This document shows positions 1 to 9,560 of a stretch of DNA of 64,000 nucleotides, piece after piece; within the stretch, counting starts at the first letter, position 1; every line of letters starts with the position of its first letter. The position numbers and the translations under genes were made by a program. Below the pieces are notes generated by a model. It was not told the origin of the DNA. It saw only the letters and a program-made list of their open reading frames with translations, and made no database searches. The stretch lies in assembly GCA_951394045.1 (NCBI GenBank), contig OX595990.1, positions 3,340,549 to 3,404,548 on the forward strand. The letters are read 5' to 3'. The stretch is from Nitzschia sp. DOCU1 (taxonomy: Eukaryota > Bacillariophyta > Bacillariophyceae > Bacillariales > Bacillariaceae).

Positions 1-615
1 TATAGTATCCGTCTCTCCCGCGAAATGTAATTTGGGAATGGCCTTGCCCGCTTCGAGTATCGATTCACTAGCCGCACGCTTCACGGCGACTTGAAAGGTA
101 TCTTCGACGTAGGGTGCTCCCGCCGTCACAACGGCCTTGATGTTGGGTATATCGCCCGACAAGGCAATGGCAGTAGCGAGCAATCCGCCCTGTGAAAATC
201 CCAACAAGGCATCGTACTTTTGCATTTGAGCATGTTGACGAATGTAGTCGAATGGAACTTGGACTCCCACATGCCGACCCTGCTCATTTCGGACCCACCA
301 CCCATACATTTGCTGCTGCTCGTCCGTGGTTCCTCCTTCCGACAATGAGACGGGACCATCCAAAAAGTCCAATTCAAAATGCCGCGCCAACTTGCGACGT
401 GCACCTCCAATCTTGTTGGAAAAGCTGGCGCCTGATTGACTCAGGCCATGAAGGCACAAAATGCGTGGTTTGCTGGCGGCGGTTGTTGCAGTAGACGTGA
501 CCATGGCAGCACTAGTAGTCGCCACCATTGGACCCAAACACAACAATAACGACAAGACGAAGGAGAGTCGCAAAGCAAAAGTATACCCGTGATGGCTCGT
601 AGGGCCAAGCTCCAT
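1..615 (-). CDS. FSH1-family serine hydrolase, C-terminus cut by window edge
   Basis: An open frame of 205 codons runs from ATG at 615 to the window edge, so the C-terminus is missing. Residues about 14-37 form a hydrophobic signal-peptide-like segment; Met38 is an alternative start. The mature part begins with an alpha/beta-hydrolase strand and LCLHGLSQSG (residues 53-62). The nucleophile elbow is GFSQGG with Ser141. This order, with a short spacing and a GWW segment between, matches the FSH1 / OVCA2-like serine hydrolase family (PF03959). The Asp and His of the triad would lie at or beyond the edge; HFAGETDT near the edge fits the usual Asp region. The substrate is unknown. The N-terminal hydrophobic stretch suggests entry into the secretory pathway (inference). 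The gene is divergent from the plus-strand gene at 969. Confidence 0.85.
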   Translation of the reverse strand, partial: MELGPTSHHGYTFALRLSFVLSLLLCLGPMVATTSAAMVTSTATTAASKPRILCLHGLSQSGASFSNKIGGARRKLARHFELDFLDGPVSLSEGGTTDEQQQMYGWWVRNEQGRHVGVQVPFDYIRQHAQMQKYDALLGFSQGGLLATAIALSGDIPNIKAVVTAGAPYVEDTFQVAVKRAASESILEAGKAIPKLHFAGETDTI

Positions 616-968
616 CGTCGACGTCGTCGTCGTTTCTAGAATGAGAGCTGTGAGAAAGAAAATGGCGGGAAGATGAAAAGAAGTGAGTCATTCGGGCGGA
701 CGACAGGCGGACCGCACTGACATTTTCTGAATGACGTCAGTCATGGACTCACTGGACTGCAGTCGTAGTCGATGACTCTGACTGACTGACTCACTCTCAT
801 TTTCTCGTGTTGTTTTGTTTCCAGCTGTCGCGGTCCTTTTCTCGTTCGTCGATGGTGGCCATGACGATGGAAAGAAGAAGTTTATAAATTGTCTACCGGC
901 ATCGGGGTCTCTTGATTCGCCAGTGCAAACTGTCTTCCTCCTTTCCCTTATCGAGTTCGTGTTGCAAC
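616..968. promoter_or_regulatory. Divergent promoter region between two genes
   Basis: This 353-bp gap separates two divergently transcribed genes. It holds a short GTC/GAC-rich run near 615-635, a TGACGTCA palindrome at 732-739 and imperfect GACT repeats at about 770-797. No coding signal was recognised apart from an upstream in-frame TTG extension of the next gene. Confidence 0.5.
732..739. promoter_or_regulatory. TGACGTCA palindrome (CRE-like site)
   Basis: A perfect CRE-type palindrome lies midway between two divergent start codons (615 and 969). In the diatom Phaeodactylum, TGACGT/ACGTCA elements are CO2/cAMP-responsive sites bound by bZIP factors. A role here is inference only. Confidence 0.4.
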
Positions 969-2153
969 ATGATGAAGAGCTACCTCATTCTGCTGCTTTC
1001 GACAGCAGTTTCTTCCTCGGCGGCTTGGATGCAAAAATCACCAGCGGCTAGTCTGTCGAGAGCAACGACTGTGTCGTCCCCTCTAACGATACTGGAAGCG
1101 AGACGGTCCAAACCAGGTTCTCTAGGTACTTTGGCCAAGGAAGGTTTGGTGGATTCTTCCAGCGTCAACAAGTCCAAGAAGCGATCAGCATCAGCATCAT
1201 CGCGCAGTAAAACATCCAGCAGCAGTGGCAGCACGAACAACAAAGGCGACAATGGCAATGCTACGATTTCTCCGGATCTAGCACGATGGATGGCCAGTCA
1301 ACAAAGTGGAGAAGAAACGACTGTGGCGTCTAGTAGTAGCAGTACCAGCAGTGAAAAGGATAACTCTGTCTCGACAACAGCCGCCTTTCAAGCCTTTGAA
1401 GAAGAAGACGATGACATTGACGATTCGAAAACCAAAGGCAAGAGTGCTCGACGTGTCAAACAGTCGCAACGCAATCAAATGGAAGAACAACGCCAAGTTC
1501 AAATTGAAGCCGCCGTCACGGCTCTGGAAGACGCGCTCGCCAAGAGTAACAATTTGGATGAAATTTTGAGCGCCGTCCGTAGTTTGTTGGCCTTGCCTCC
1601 ATCGCCTGCCGCCAAAGACAATCCTCGTTTGTTATTGGGAGGCAAACGCCGTTACGACTTTCGTTTAGCATGGGTCGGTAGTGACAATGCCATTTGTCAT
1701 ATTGGTACTGGTCTACACAAGGTTCCTCTGGCACGTTTACAAGAAATCTTTTGGAGTTGTTTGGGAAAGAATCGAATTGAACTGTTGGAAGTGATTCGTA
1801 TTTTGGGGCCTTTTCCCAATGTGAGAAATACATTGCAAGGAACCGTCAAAACAGTCAAATCGCCGACAACTGCTAGTGCCTTGTCGACTGACAATGGTGT
1901 CACGACGCTTAATATTGTCATGGATAGTATGGTGGATGGAACCGGCAAGGAAATTATGGCTGGAACCGAGGACAATATTCGACGAGTCAATCTACAGCTT
2001 TACTTTGCGGATGAACGAGTCATGGTGGCAGTAGTTCCACCCGAGGATGGGAAACAGCGAGCGGATCCATTAGAGAATAATGGATCCAATGTGTTAGTCT
2101 TTTTGAGAGAAGAAGAATTGGACGGCAAGCTCGATTCTCTCCGTGTCTCTTAG
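969..2153 (+). CDS. Predicted plastid-targeted protein with fibrillin/PAP-like C-terminus
   Basis: The frame is open from a TTG at 912, but the ATG at 969 is the first real start and exposes a signal peptide (MMKSYLILLLSTAVSSSAA). It is followed by an aromatic residue, as in the ASAF-type cleavage site of diatom plastid preproteins. The protein has 394 residues. Residues about 35-170 are Ser/Lys-rich low complexity with acidic runs, probably disordered. From about 200 there is a folded part containing YDFRLAWVG, LLEVIRILGPFPNVRN and a C-terminal beta-rich section ending near LVFLREEELDG. The GPFPNV+N signature and its position recall plastid-lipid-associated proteins (fibrillins, PAP domain), but the match is partial. 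Plastid location is inferred from the N-terminus. The exact function is unknown. Confidence 0.75.
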   Translation: MMKSYLILLLSTAVSSSAAWMQKSPAASLSRATTVSSPLTILEARRSKPGSLGTLAKEGLVDSSSVNKSKKRSASASSRSKTSSSSGSTNNKGDNGNATISPDLARWMASQQSGEETTVASSSSSTSSEKDNSVSTTAAFQAFEEEDDDIDDSKTKGKSARRVKQSQRNQMEEQRQVQIEAAVTALEDALAKSNNLDEILSAVRSLLALPPSPAAKDNPRLLLGGKRRYDFRLAWVGSDNAICHIGTGLHKVPLARLQEIFWSCLGKNRIELLEVIRILGPFPNVRNTLQGTVKTVKSPTTASALSTDNGVTTLNIVMDSMVDGTGKEIMAGTEDNIRRVNLQLYFADERVMVAVVPPEDGKQRADPLENNGSNVLVFLREEELDGKLDSLRVS

Positions 2154-3105
2154 AAAGAAGGAGTGCAGTATTGGCTTCGAATGACTTGCTTCTTGCCTAC
2201 TTGTTAAATCTAGCTTTGATGCAACTGCATGGCGGGCTGCAAGGAAGTTCGTGCAAGTGTAGGAGCAGGGCCGTATCTCCATGTCCTATTGTGCCGGCAC
2301 GTGGAACATTGCCGGCACGGCGTCTGGAATGAAGCTTTGTAGGCTACTTTACTCGTCTTTATTCATATCTTTAGTTGCTGTTAGCAATAATCCTCGACTG
2401 GTGGGGAAATGCGTCTCCCGCTGCTGCTGTCGTCGTCAACTAGTTCAAAAACGAAATGGCTCCCTTCGGTATTGACATACTACTAAGACGACGAAACGGG
2501 CTAGTTTATCGTTTGCAGCAGCAGCACCAGAAGTAAGGACGTTGCGGAAGCTAGGATACAGTTTGAACACAAGGGGGAACACTATATGATTTTGCGAAGA
2601 ATGAACTAGTAGTAGTAGTCTGTCGTAGTCGTCCCGCAATAAATCCTACGTACTTGTTGGTACAACCTCACTCCTTCTATTACCAAGACGACGATGACAA
2701 TTAGCTTCACTACTACTAATAGTAGGGTGAAGCAGGTCAAACAAGGCGCAGTGAAATTCGAGGATGGTCGGAACGAGAGAAGGAATCGAATCCAGTCAGT
2801 CATCCAAAAATTACCTTTTGCGGCATCCGAGAATTGACGGGTATGCATGCGCGCAGGCGTACCGGTAAACAATGTAATACCTGGTACTACTAGGTGTGTC
2901 TACGAACGAAAAGCGAAGCCACAGCATGCACGAATCAATCGCGAATCGATCCTGACCCCAAAAGATCTCATTCACGTCGAACAGACAGGCCATATCAATA
3001 CCAGTGTCAGGAAAAACGCAATCTTCTATCTATGCATAGCTCGTTTTCGAGAGTATGAGGATTTGTTACAGTATCGAATAATCGCGTTGTGAAGCAAAAA
3101 ATACC
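2154..3105. other. Intergenic, no gene recognised
   Basis: Two CG-rich palindromes sit close together: GTGCCGGCAC at 2291-2300 and TGCCGGCA at 2310-2317. TAGTAGTA/CTACTACT runs occur at about 2605-2735 and a TACCTGGTA motif at 2878-2886. Open frames here are short and overlap on both strands, so none is called. Confidence 0.4.
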
Positions 3106-4404
3106 ATGAAGTTGAAGAACTGGTGCATTCTTCACCGAAACCAGCTGATTCTGCTTGCGGTAGTGGCCACTGTCATCCCGATTTCCATTTTTTATGCCAA
3201 TGCGGGGGATCTCGAAGTGGCTCAGGTACCGCCCGTCACAGAATGGCATAAACAAGCGGCCGCTGACATTGCCGAAGAGACTCATGTAATTGTTGTTGGA
3301 GCTGGCGCAGCAGGAATGTCGGCTGCCTACGCCTTGGAGTACCTGGGGCTCAACTACACATTATTGGAAGCAAGTTCTCGGATTGGCGGACGCGTTCGGG
3401 AAAGCCCTGATTTTGTAGACGTCCCGCTGGATATGGGGGCCGAATGGATCGAAGTCATGCCTCGTGTCCTTCAAGATATGATTCTCTTTGACGACGACAT
3501 GGGGGGAGTGGCCGAGATCAAATTGATCGACTATCACCCCACGGAAATTAGTTCATTTCTGCGTGGGCATCAAGTGAAGCGAAATTGGCTGTCGGCTTTT
3601 TACGGGGAATACAAGTTCTACAACACGACATGGTGGTCCTACTTCAACAACTACATTTATCCATATATTGAGGACCGAACTCTCCTTGGGGCCGTGGTGG
3701 AGGAAGTGCGCTACGACGCATCTAGCTCCGAGAAGTTGAAACAGATAACTGTAACGACCAAGGACGGCCGCAAGTTCCAAGGAAGTCATGTGATCGTCGC
3801 AGTCCCCACCCGCGTTCTTCAAGATGATGATATCACTTTTATTCCCGAACTTTCGGATCGTGCCTGGAAAGCAATCGATGATATTCAAATGGCACACGGA
3901 ATGAAAGTTTGGTTCGAATGGGATGAAGACTTTTATCCAGACTGGCAATCTTCGTGGAGGGCGATTGGAGACGATGATATCCCGCTCTATTTTGACGCCG
4001 TTTGGCACAAGCCCACGGACAAAAACGTGATGTGCTATTTCAATGTCGGGCCCTCGGCGGCAGAAGTTCGTCCCTCCCGTTCCGATGAACAAATTATCGA
4101 GGATTCCTTGAAAGAACTAGAAACGATCTTTGATCGCTCTGACTTGAGGTCAAAGTTGAAGCAGACCATGGTCCAGAACTGGTCCAAGGAGCCATTTATT
4201 AAAGGAACATACACGTCGAATGGGTATGATTATGACCACGAAGCCTTGAGGCAACCCATGATGAGTGGGCACTTGTTCTTGGCAGGGGAACACGTGGCGA
4301 TTGGGGATTGGTATTTCGCTACGGTACATGGGGCTGCCATTACAGGACGTGAAGCCGTGATAAGGATTTTAAAGCGAGCGAGCAGTAGTTCGGAGGCGAC
4401 TTGA
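3106..4404 (+). CDS. Flavin-containing amine oxidase, tandem copy 1
   Basis: This 432-residue protein is of the monoamine/polyamine oxidase type. An N-terminal hydrophobic segment (residues about 12-30) follows a short basic stretch and could be a signal anchor or secretory signal. The FAD-binding dinucleotide fold starts with VIVVGAGAAGMSAAYAL (Gly65-Gly70). Glu88 binds the ribose, and RIGGR (92-96) is the second FAD signature of the family. The substrate domain follows. The C-terminal FAD-contact region is LFLAGEHVAIGDWYFATVHG with TGREA after it. Such enzymes use O2 to deaminate amines and release H2O2; the substrate cannot be told from sequence. The next gene downstream is a close tandem copy of the same length. 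The ATG is in a clear context and matches the start of the copy exactly. Confidence 0.92.
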   Translation: MKLKNWCILHRNQLILLAVVATVIPISIFYANAGDLEVAQVPPVTEWHKQAAADIAEETHVIVVGAGAAGMSAAYALEYLGLNYTLLEASSRIGGRVRESPDFVDVPLDMGAEWIEVMPRVLQDMILFDDDMGGVAEIKLIDYHPTEISSFLRGHQVKRNWLSAFYGEYKFYNTTWWSYFNNYIYPYIEDRTLLGAVVEEVRYDASSSEKLKQITVTTKDGRKFQGSHVIVAVPTRVLQDDDITFIPELSDRAWKAIDDIQMAHGMKVWFEWDEDFYPDWQSSWRAIGDDDIPLYFDAVWHKPTDKNVMCYFNVGPSAAEVRPSRSDEQIIEDSLKELETIFDRSDLRSKLKQTMVQNWSKEPFIKGTYTSNGYDYDHEALRQPMMSGHLFLAGEHVAIGDWYFATVHGAAITGREAVIRILKRASSSSEAT

Positions 4405-4784
4405 AACAAGGAGATTCTCTGCTCGCTGCTCCCGACGAATGGCAATCTGCGATGCTTTAGGATCGGCAGTTTCTATTAACACATCACGGTTTACTACTCT
4501 ACTACTAGGTTATCAGTCGAGGGAGTAGGTAGTTGTCATAGCATAGGCTGGTCTATTTGCTCTCGCTATTCCATTTCGAGTCGGCTTGGTCAACACGTAG
4601 TGACATACAGACAAGAGAGAAGCTCCCGTACGAATTCGAATCAAGATGATGGTCCGAGTCACGCGTCCCACATCAATACCAGTTGTAGTAAAACCGGTAC
4701 CTGGTAACAAATGAAATCTTGCCCTTTATGCTCAATATGATTTCTCATAAAACAAATATTCTTTCATTGTAAAACAGCAGCAAC
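4405..4784. other. Intergenic spacer between the amine oxidase copies
   Basis: There is no gene. A TACCTGGTA motif is at 4698-4706. A stretch near 4572-4592 (containing AGTCGGCT and GGTCAAC) resembles one at about 6289-6309 after the second copy, so the duplicated unit seems to include 3' flanking DNA. Confidence 0.4.
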
Positions 4785-6083
4785 ATGAAGCTGAAGAACT
4801 GGTGCATTCTTCACCGAAACCAGCTGATTCTGCTTGCCGTACTGGCAATTGTCATCCCGGTGTCCATTGCCTATGCCTGGGCGGGGGACCTCGACGTTGC
4901 TCAGGTACCGGTCATTACAGAACCTAATCTACAAACGGCCTCTGATATTGCCGATGAGACTCATGTTATTATTGTTGGAGCTGGGGCGGCAGGAATGTCG
5001 GCTGCCTACGCCTTGGAGTACCTGGGGCTCAACTACACATTATTGGAAGCAAGTTCTCGGATTGGTGGCCGCGTTCGCGAAAGCCCTGATTTTGCAGACG
5101 TTCCACTCGATTTGGGAGCCGAATGGATTCATGTCATGCCTCGTGTCCTTCAAGATATGATTCTCTTTGACGACGACGTGGGGGAAGTGGCCAAGATCAA
5201 ATCGATCGACTATCACCCCACGGAAATTAGTTCGTTTCTGCGTGGACGCCAAGTATCGCGAAATTGGTTATCTGCGTTTTACAGTGAATACAAGTTCTAC
5301 AACACAACTTGGTGGTCTTACTTTAACAACTACATGTATCCGTACATTGAGGACCGAACCCTGTTTGGGGCCGTGGTGGAGGAAGTACGCTACGACGCAT
5401 CTGGCTCAGACAAATTGAAGCAAATGACTGTAACGACGAAAGACGGGCGCGAATTCCAGGGTAGTCATGTGATTGTCGCCGTTCCCACCCGCGTGCTTCA
5501 AGACGACGATATCACTTTTATTCCCGAACTTTCGGATCGTGTCTGGAAAGCAATCGACGATATTCAAATGGCACACGGAATGAAAGTTTGGTTCGAATGG
5601 GATGAAGACTTTTATCCGGACTGGCAGTCTACATGGCGTGTAATGGGAGATGATGACGTCCCGTTGTACTTTGACGCCGTATGGCACAAGCCTTCGAATC
5701 GAAATATCATGTGCTTGTTCAATGTTGGGCCCTCGGCGACCGAAGTTCGTCCCAATCGATCCGATGAACAAATTGTTGAGGATTCCCTGAAAGAACTAGA
5801 AACGATCTTTGATCGTTCTGACTTGAGGTCAAAGTTGAAGCAGACTATGGTTCAGAACTGGTCAAAGGAACCGTTTATCAAGGGAGCATACACCTGGAAT
5901 TGGGGCGAATACGACCAGGCAGCCTTGAGGCAACCCATGATGGATGGACGCTTATTCTTGGCGGGGGAACACGTGGCAGATGGTGATTACCATGTCGCTA
6001 CGGTGCATGGAGCTGCCATTACAGGACGAGAAGCTGTGATGAAGATTCTAAAGCGTGCGAGTAGCGCTAGTTCGGCGGCTTGA
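4785..6083 (+). CDS. Flavin-containing amine oxidase, tandem copy 2
   Basis: This copy is also 432 residues and aligns with the gene at 3106 without gaps by eye. It shares the N-terminal hydrophobic segment, the GAGAAG FAD motif at 65-70, RIGGR at 92-96 and the C-terminal LFLAGEHVADGDYHVATVHG. Differences cluster near residues 20-50 and in the last 60 residues, for example GDYHV where copy 1 has GDWYF next to the flavin-contact region. Both copies are intact, so the duplication has been kept functional. Differences near the flavin site could alter substrate range (inference). Both genes read the same way with 380 bp between them and are probably transcribed separately. Confidence 0.92.
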   Translation: MKLKNWCILHRNQLILLAVLAIVIPVSIAYAWAGDLDVAQVPVITEPNLQTASDIADETHVIIVGAGAAGMSAAYALEYLGLNYTLLEASSRIGGRVRESPDFADVPLDLGAEWIHVMPRVLQDMILFDDDVGEVAKIKSIDYHPTEISSFLRGRQVSRNWLSAFYSEYKFYNTTWWSYFNNYMYPYIEDRTLFGAVVEEVRYDASGSDKLKQMTVTTKDGREFQGSHVIVAVPTRVLQDDDITFIPELSDRVWKAIDDIQMAHGMKVWFEWDEDFYPDWQSTWRVMGDDDVPLYFDAVWHKPSNRNIMCLFNVGPSATEVRPNRSDEQIVEDSLKELETIFDRSDLRSKLKQTMVQNWSKEPFIKGAYTWNWGEYDQAALRQPMMDGRLFLAGEHVADGDYHVATVHGAAITGREAVMKILKRASSASSAA

Positions 6084-6664
6084 AAAACATAACAGTCTCC
6101 CTTCTCTCGTCCAATACGAGAACGATTGCGATTTGTTGTTACGATCGTCAATGGCTAGGAACATAGCAAGCGTTACTTCTTGTCTAGTCTAAGAAGTAGT
6201 GATGCTCTCTGCTATTCTTATTCTTCCCAGAACTGCCTTGTTTGACATTCACCCGCATCGATAGAGGGTAGTCGATTGCTCACCCTCATTTCAAGTCGGC
6301 TGGGTCAACTCAATACCCATTGAATGAATGATTCACGGACATGATGTCATGACCAAACTTTTGAATCTGTCCGTGATCGAATTTGGCATATCTTTTTGAT
6401 GGCCGCCTTCTCGTATTTCCGCCATGATGTGGATTGGTTGCGAAGCCATCGATCGCATTGTGAAGCCACAACAATCATGTCTTTAGCGAGTTGCTGATGA
6501 TGCCCCCACAATCCCAAGAACGACGACAAAATACAACTGCTGACACGACCAAGAGAAAGAGCTGCATTGACACGCATTGATCAAAGCTAGCGTTGCCTTT
6601 TCCTATACCCCTGTAAAAAATCGACCGGTCCAAAGATACTCCCTGAAGATAGCGACGAGACCTG
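6084..6664. other. Intergenic, no gene recognised
   Basis: Contains the 3'-flank similarity to the first amine oxidase copy near 6289-6309. Otherwise only short overlapping frames are seen, and no regulatory motif was identified before the threonine synthase start. Confidence 0.35.
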
Positions 6665-7858
6665 ATGATTTCAAACACAATGGAGGCCACTTTATCGACC
6701 TTAACGCATTTAGAGTGTGGCATGTGTGGCAAACGATACGACGCCGATCAACTGATTAACATGTGCAGCGATTGCCAACGACCCTTGTTGGCTCGTTATG
6801 ACCTGGCCAAGGCCAAGGAAACTTTTTCGGCGGAAGCTTTGAAAGGAAGGGTTCCCTCCTTGTGGCGATATGAAGAAGTTCTGCCAATCCGTCAGAGAGA
6901 CAAAATGTTAAGTTTAGGAGAAGGCTGGACTATGCTCCATCATGCAAAGCGACTCGGTGCCGAGATTGGATGCCCCAACACATACGTTAAGGACGAATCA
7001 AACAACGCTACGGGCAGTTTCAAGGCCCGTGGGTTGTCGGTGGCTGTCAGTCGGGCATTTGAGTTAGGAGCCAAGGAATTGTCCATTCCAAGTGCTGGGA
7101 ATGCGGCTGGAGCCATGAGTGCTTATTCGGCAAATGCTGGTTTGCCGGCTCATGTGTTCATGCCCAAGGACGTTCCAGCGTGTTTTCAGACAGAGTCACG
7201 ACAACTGGGTGCGACTGTAACGCTTGTAGATGGGCTAATCAACGATTGTGGCAAGAAAGCCAAAGAAGGAGTTGATAAATATGGATGGTTCGATGTCAGT
7301 ACACTCAAAGAGCCCTATCGTTTGGAAGGTAAAAAGACAATGGGATATGAACTAGCTGAACAATTCAACTGGGAACTGCCCGATGTCATTATCTATCCCA
7401 CGGGAGGAGGCACAGGATTGGTGGGCATGTGGAAGGCGTTTCAGGAACTAGAAACTATGGGGATGATTGGAAGTAAACGACCTCGAATGGTTAGTGTCCA
7501 AAGTACTGGCTGCGCGCCTATCATTCGTGCCTTCGAGGAAGGCACCAAGCACGCCGCATTGTGGGAAGGCGCCAAAACCGTAGCGGATGGCTTGCGCGTG
7601 CCCGTAGCTGTTGGAGACTTCTTGATTCTCGAAGCAATTCGAGAAAGCGGAGGCACTGCGGTTGCTGTGGAAGATGCTGATATGATCAAGTACACTCAAG
7701 TCATGGGACGCAATACTGGAATCTTCCCGGCGCCTGAAGGAGCCGCTTGCCTCGCAGCGCAAGTCAAGTTGTTGGAAAAGAACTGGATCAAGCCCGAGGA
7801 CAAAGTGGTACTCTTCAACACGGGAACGGGTTTGAAGTACCATCATGTCTACGAATAG
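6665..7858 (+). CDS. thrC: Threonine synthase
   Basis: A 397-residue PLP enzyme of fold type II that converts O-phosphohomoserine to threonine, the last step of the pathway. An N-terminal zinc-ribbon-like motif has Cys18/Cys21 and Cys34/Cys37. LSLGEGWTML (82-91) is typical of threonine synthases. The PLP lysine is Lys120 in TGSFKARG, preceded by VKDESNNAT. PSAGNAAGAMSAYSA is the substrate loop, and YPTGGGTGLVGMW is the Gly-rich phosphate-binding loop. The C-terminus has PAPEGAA and FNTGTGLKYHHV, both characteristic of the family. Met6 is an alternative start. The short N-terminus before the zinc ribbon shows no clear plastid signal, which is notable because the plant pathway is plastidic. The length is normal for the compact form of the family. 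Confidence 0.95.
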   Translation: MISNTMEATLSTLTHLECGMCGKRYDADQLINMCSDCQRPLLARYDLAKAKETFSAEALKGRVPSLWRYEEVLPIRQRDKMLSLGEGWTMLHHAKRLGAEIGCPNTYVKDESNNATGSFKARGLSVAVSRAFELGAKELSIPSAGNAAGAMSAYSANAGLPAHVFMPKDVPACFQTESRQLGATVTLVDGLINDCGKKAKEGVDKYGWFDVSTLKEPYRLEGKKTMGYELAEQFNWELPDVIIYPTGGGTGLVGMWKAFQELETMGMIGSKRPRMVSVQSTGCAPIIRAFEEGTKHAALWEGAKTVADGLRVPVAVGDFLILEAIRESGGTAVAVEDADMIKYTQVMGRNTGIFPAPEGAACLAAQVKLLEKNWIKPEDKVVLFNTGTGLKYHHVYE

Positions 7859-7966
7859 ATGCATCAGTACTGGAGGACGAGCCAACATTTGGCAAATATT
7901 TCTGATACATCTCAATAGCTAGACATGATCTTATGTACAGTAAATAACAATAGCATGTCATCCTCC

Positions 7967-8551
7967 TCATGGCAAGGAGATGTACAATAGACTTGATTTT
8001 TGCCTGCCCCGATTGCCTCCATTACGAGGAATGTTTATGAATCCAATGGGCGGACGCCCTTGTTGACAGGTAGGACTTTCGTTCGTGGACGAGACGGTTT
8101 TGACCGCATTCGAGATGATGCGATTCCCCATCGATTGGACAAGATCATATTCTTCATTGTGCGCCCTTCGTCGCCTCGTCACTCGTTTCACTTTCCCCCG
8201 AACTTTGTCAGAATTGTAGGAGCGGAAACTTCGGTCGTCATCCTCCTCCTCCTTGTCTTCTTGTTCTTCGCCATCACCCCCATCACGACGATTCTTCGTC
8301 TGGCGTCGTTCTGGAACTTGGGGCGAAGCTGTGGGGGAAGAGGGAAGGGCACGCTTTGTTGTTTGGCTTTTCTTTAGGCTGTTAGGCGGATCATCGATGT
8401 GCAACCTCTTCATCAGAAGGTCGAAGTTGCGATCAAGGCGATTCGTTAGTGCCAAGAGTTCAGATTGCATGCGTTCCATGCGTGCAGGATCCGCCGCATT
8501 ACCTGCAACGATCTTCTCGATTGTTTCGGCGTAGTGACTGTTGATAGCCAT
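7967..8551 (-). CDS. Hypothetical coiled-coil protein with acidic and basic tracts
   Basis: The reading frame has 194 codons with an ATG start. Residues about 10-50 form an amphipathic helix with coiled-coil spacing (MERMQSELLALTNRLDRNF). Residues 55-95 are Ser/Pro/Arg-rich, 92-107 are a run of Glu/Asp, and RRRRA (126-130) could be a nuclear signal. The C-terminus ends in GFINIPRNGGNRGRQK and a hydrophobic tail. No family is recognised. It is convergent with threonine synthase, about 108 bp from its stop. The biased composition and absence of a rival long frame support coding, but the last exon could be mis-assigned if an intron exists. Confidence 0.6.
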   Translation of the reverse strand: MAINSHYAETIEKIVAGNAADPARMERMQSELLALTNRLDRNFDLLMKRLHIDDPPNSLKKSQTTKRALPSSPTASPQVPERRQTKNRRDGGDGEEQEDKEEEDDDRSFRSYNSDKVRGKVKRVTRRRRAHNEEYDLVQSMGNRIISNAVKTVSSTNESPTCQQGRPPIGFINIPRNGGNRGRQKSSLLYISLP

Positions 8552-9560
8552 GGTATCGTCTCAAGATTTGGACGTTGATGGAATATTTTTTATGACCTGA
8601 GATGTTTGCGATTTCACGGGTTTTGCTTTTGTTCGGCGCTTATTTGCGTTTGCGTTTCCGTTCGATTACTCTATGCTCTACCTGTAAGAAAAAAGGCAAG
8701 GCATATTATGGCGCTTATTTCTTGCGAAGGTTCTAAAGATAGAACCGCAATTCTTGGTTCTCACAGCTGCCAAAAGGGTCTCGGCTGGCACACGTCATTG
8801 AATCGCGGGGATTCCCTCTCATAAGAAAAAGAGAATAAATTCCCCGAAGCAGAGGGAAAGCATCTGCCAACGGAGCCGATGTTCGCTCAATATCAATAAT
8901 AGTTTAGTGCGAACCTCCATTCCGCAGACGCAGATACAGCACAACCGAAAGCATTTCCGGCTGGCAGCTTGTTCGCATGAGAATATTACTACTCACTGCG
9001 AACTGGGTAGGTACTGCTCGTCAATAATAGCGCCAAGTATCTGGTATGTGGATATTGGCTTTCACCTCTGACCGGACGCTTCTGGTAGTAGCGGAAGGAG
9101 CGAACCTCGTGCTCTACTACCTGGTACGGTAGATAGTACCAATGGTGGTGGCTGTGGTAGCTTGTTCTAGAGAACAGGACCAGCCAGCTCCCCTATCCCG
9201 ATTCGCACTGTAGAGCATTCTCTTGTCACCACCGAAATGGCCTATTGAGAGCGAAGAATACCTGTTCGTTTCACCGAGACTACGTTTCCACAGTACGGTT
9301 CCCTGTTCTCTTCCGCGACAAATAAGCACAGCCAGCGACTAACGGAAACCACCTGCTGTCACAACGGCCTTTCGATCTTCTTCTTCGGGTTGAGTGGGAG
9401 ACCGCAGCGGACCTTTTTTTGCGCGAAGTTGAGAACACTACTCTACTACTGTACCTTGATCGACGTCTTCGTGAAGCGTTTGTAGAAACCGATTCTAAAC
9501 AATGCTTTGACCTTGAACGTGGCTCTTTCTCTAATATGTCCAATCTTGACTACTACAATC
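8552..9560. other. Intergenic, no gene recognised
   Basis: About 1 kb with short overlapping frames on both strands and a TACCTGGTA motif at 9118-9126. Nothing with recognisable coding character was seen. It separates the upstream end of one minus-strand gene from the 3' end of the next. Confidence 0.35.

Noticed and set aside
912..968. N-terminal extension of the plastid-type protein
   Set aside because: The frame opens at a TTG and the extra residues would hide the signal peptide that begins at ATG 969.
3553..4092. 179-codon antisense frame inside the first amine oxidase
   Set aside because: It is a shadow of the sense codons. The second copy preserves the sense protein.
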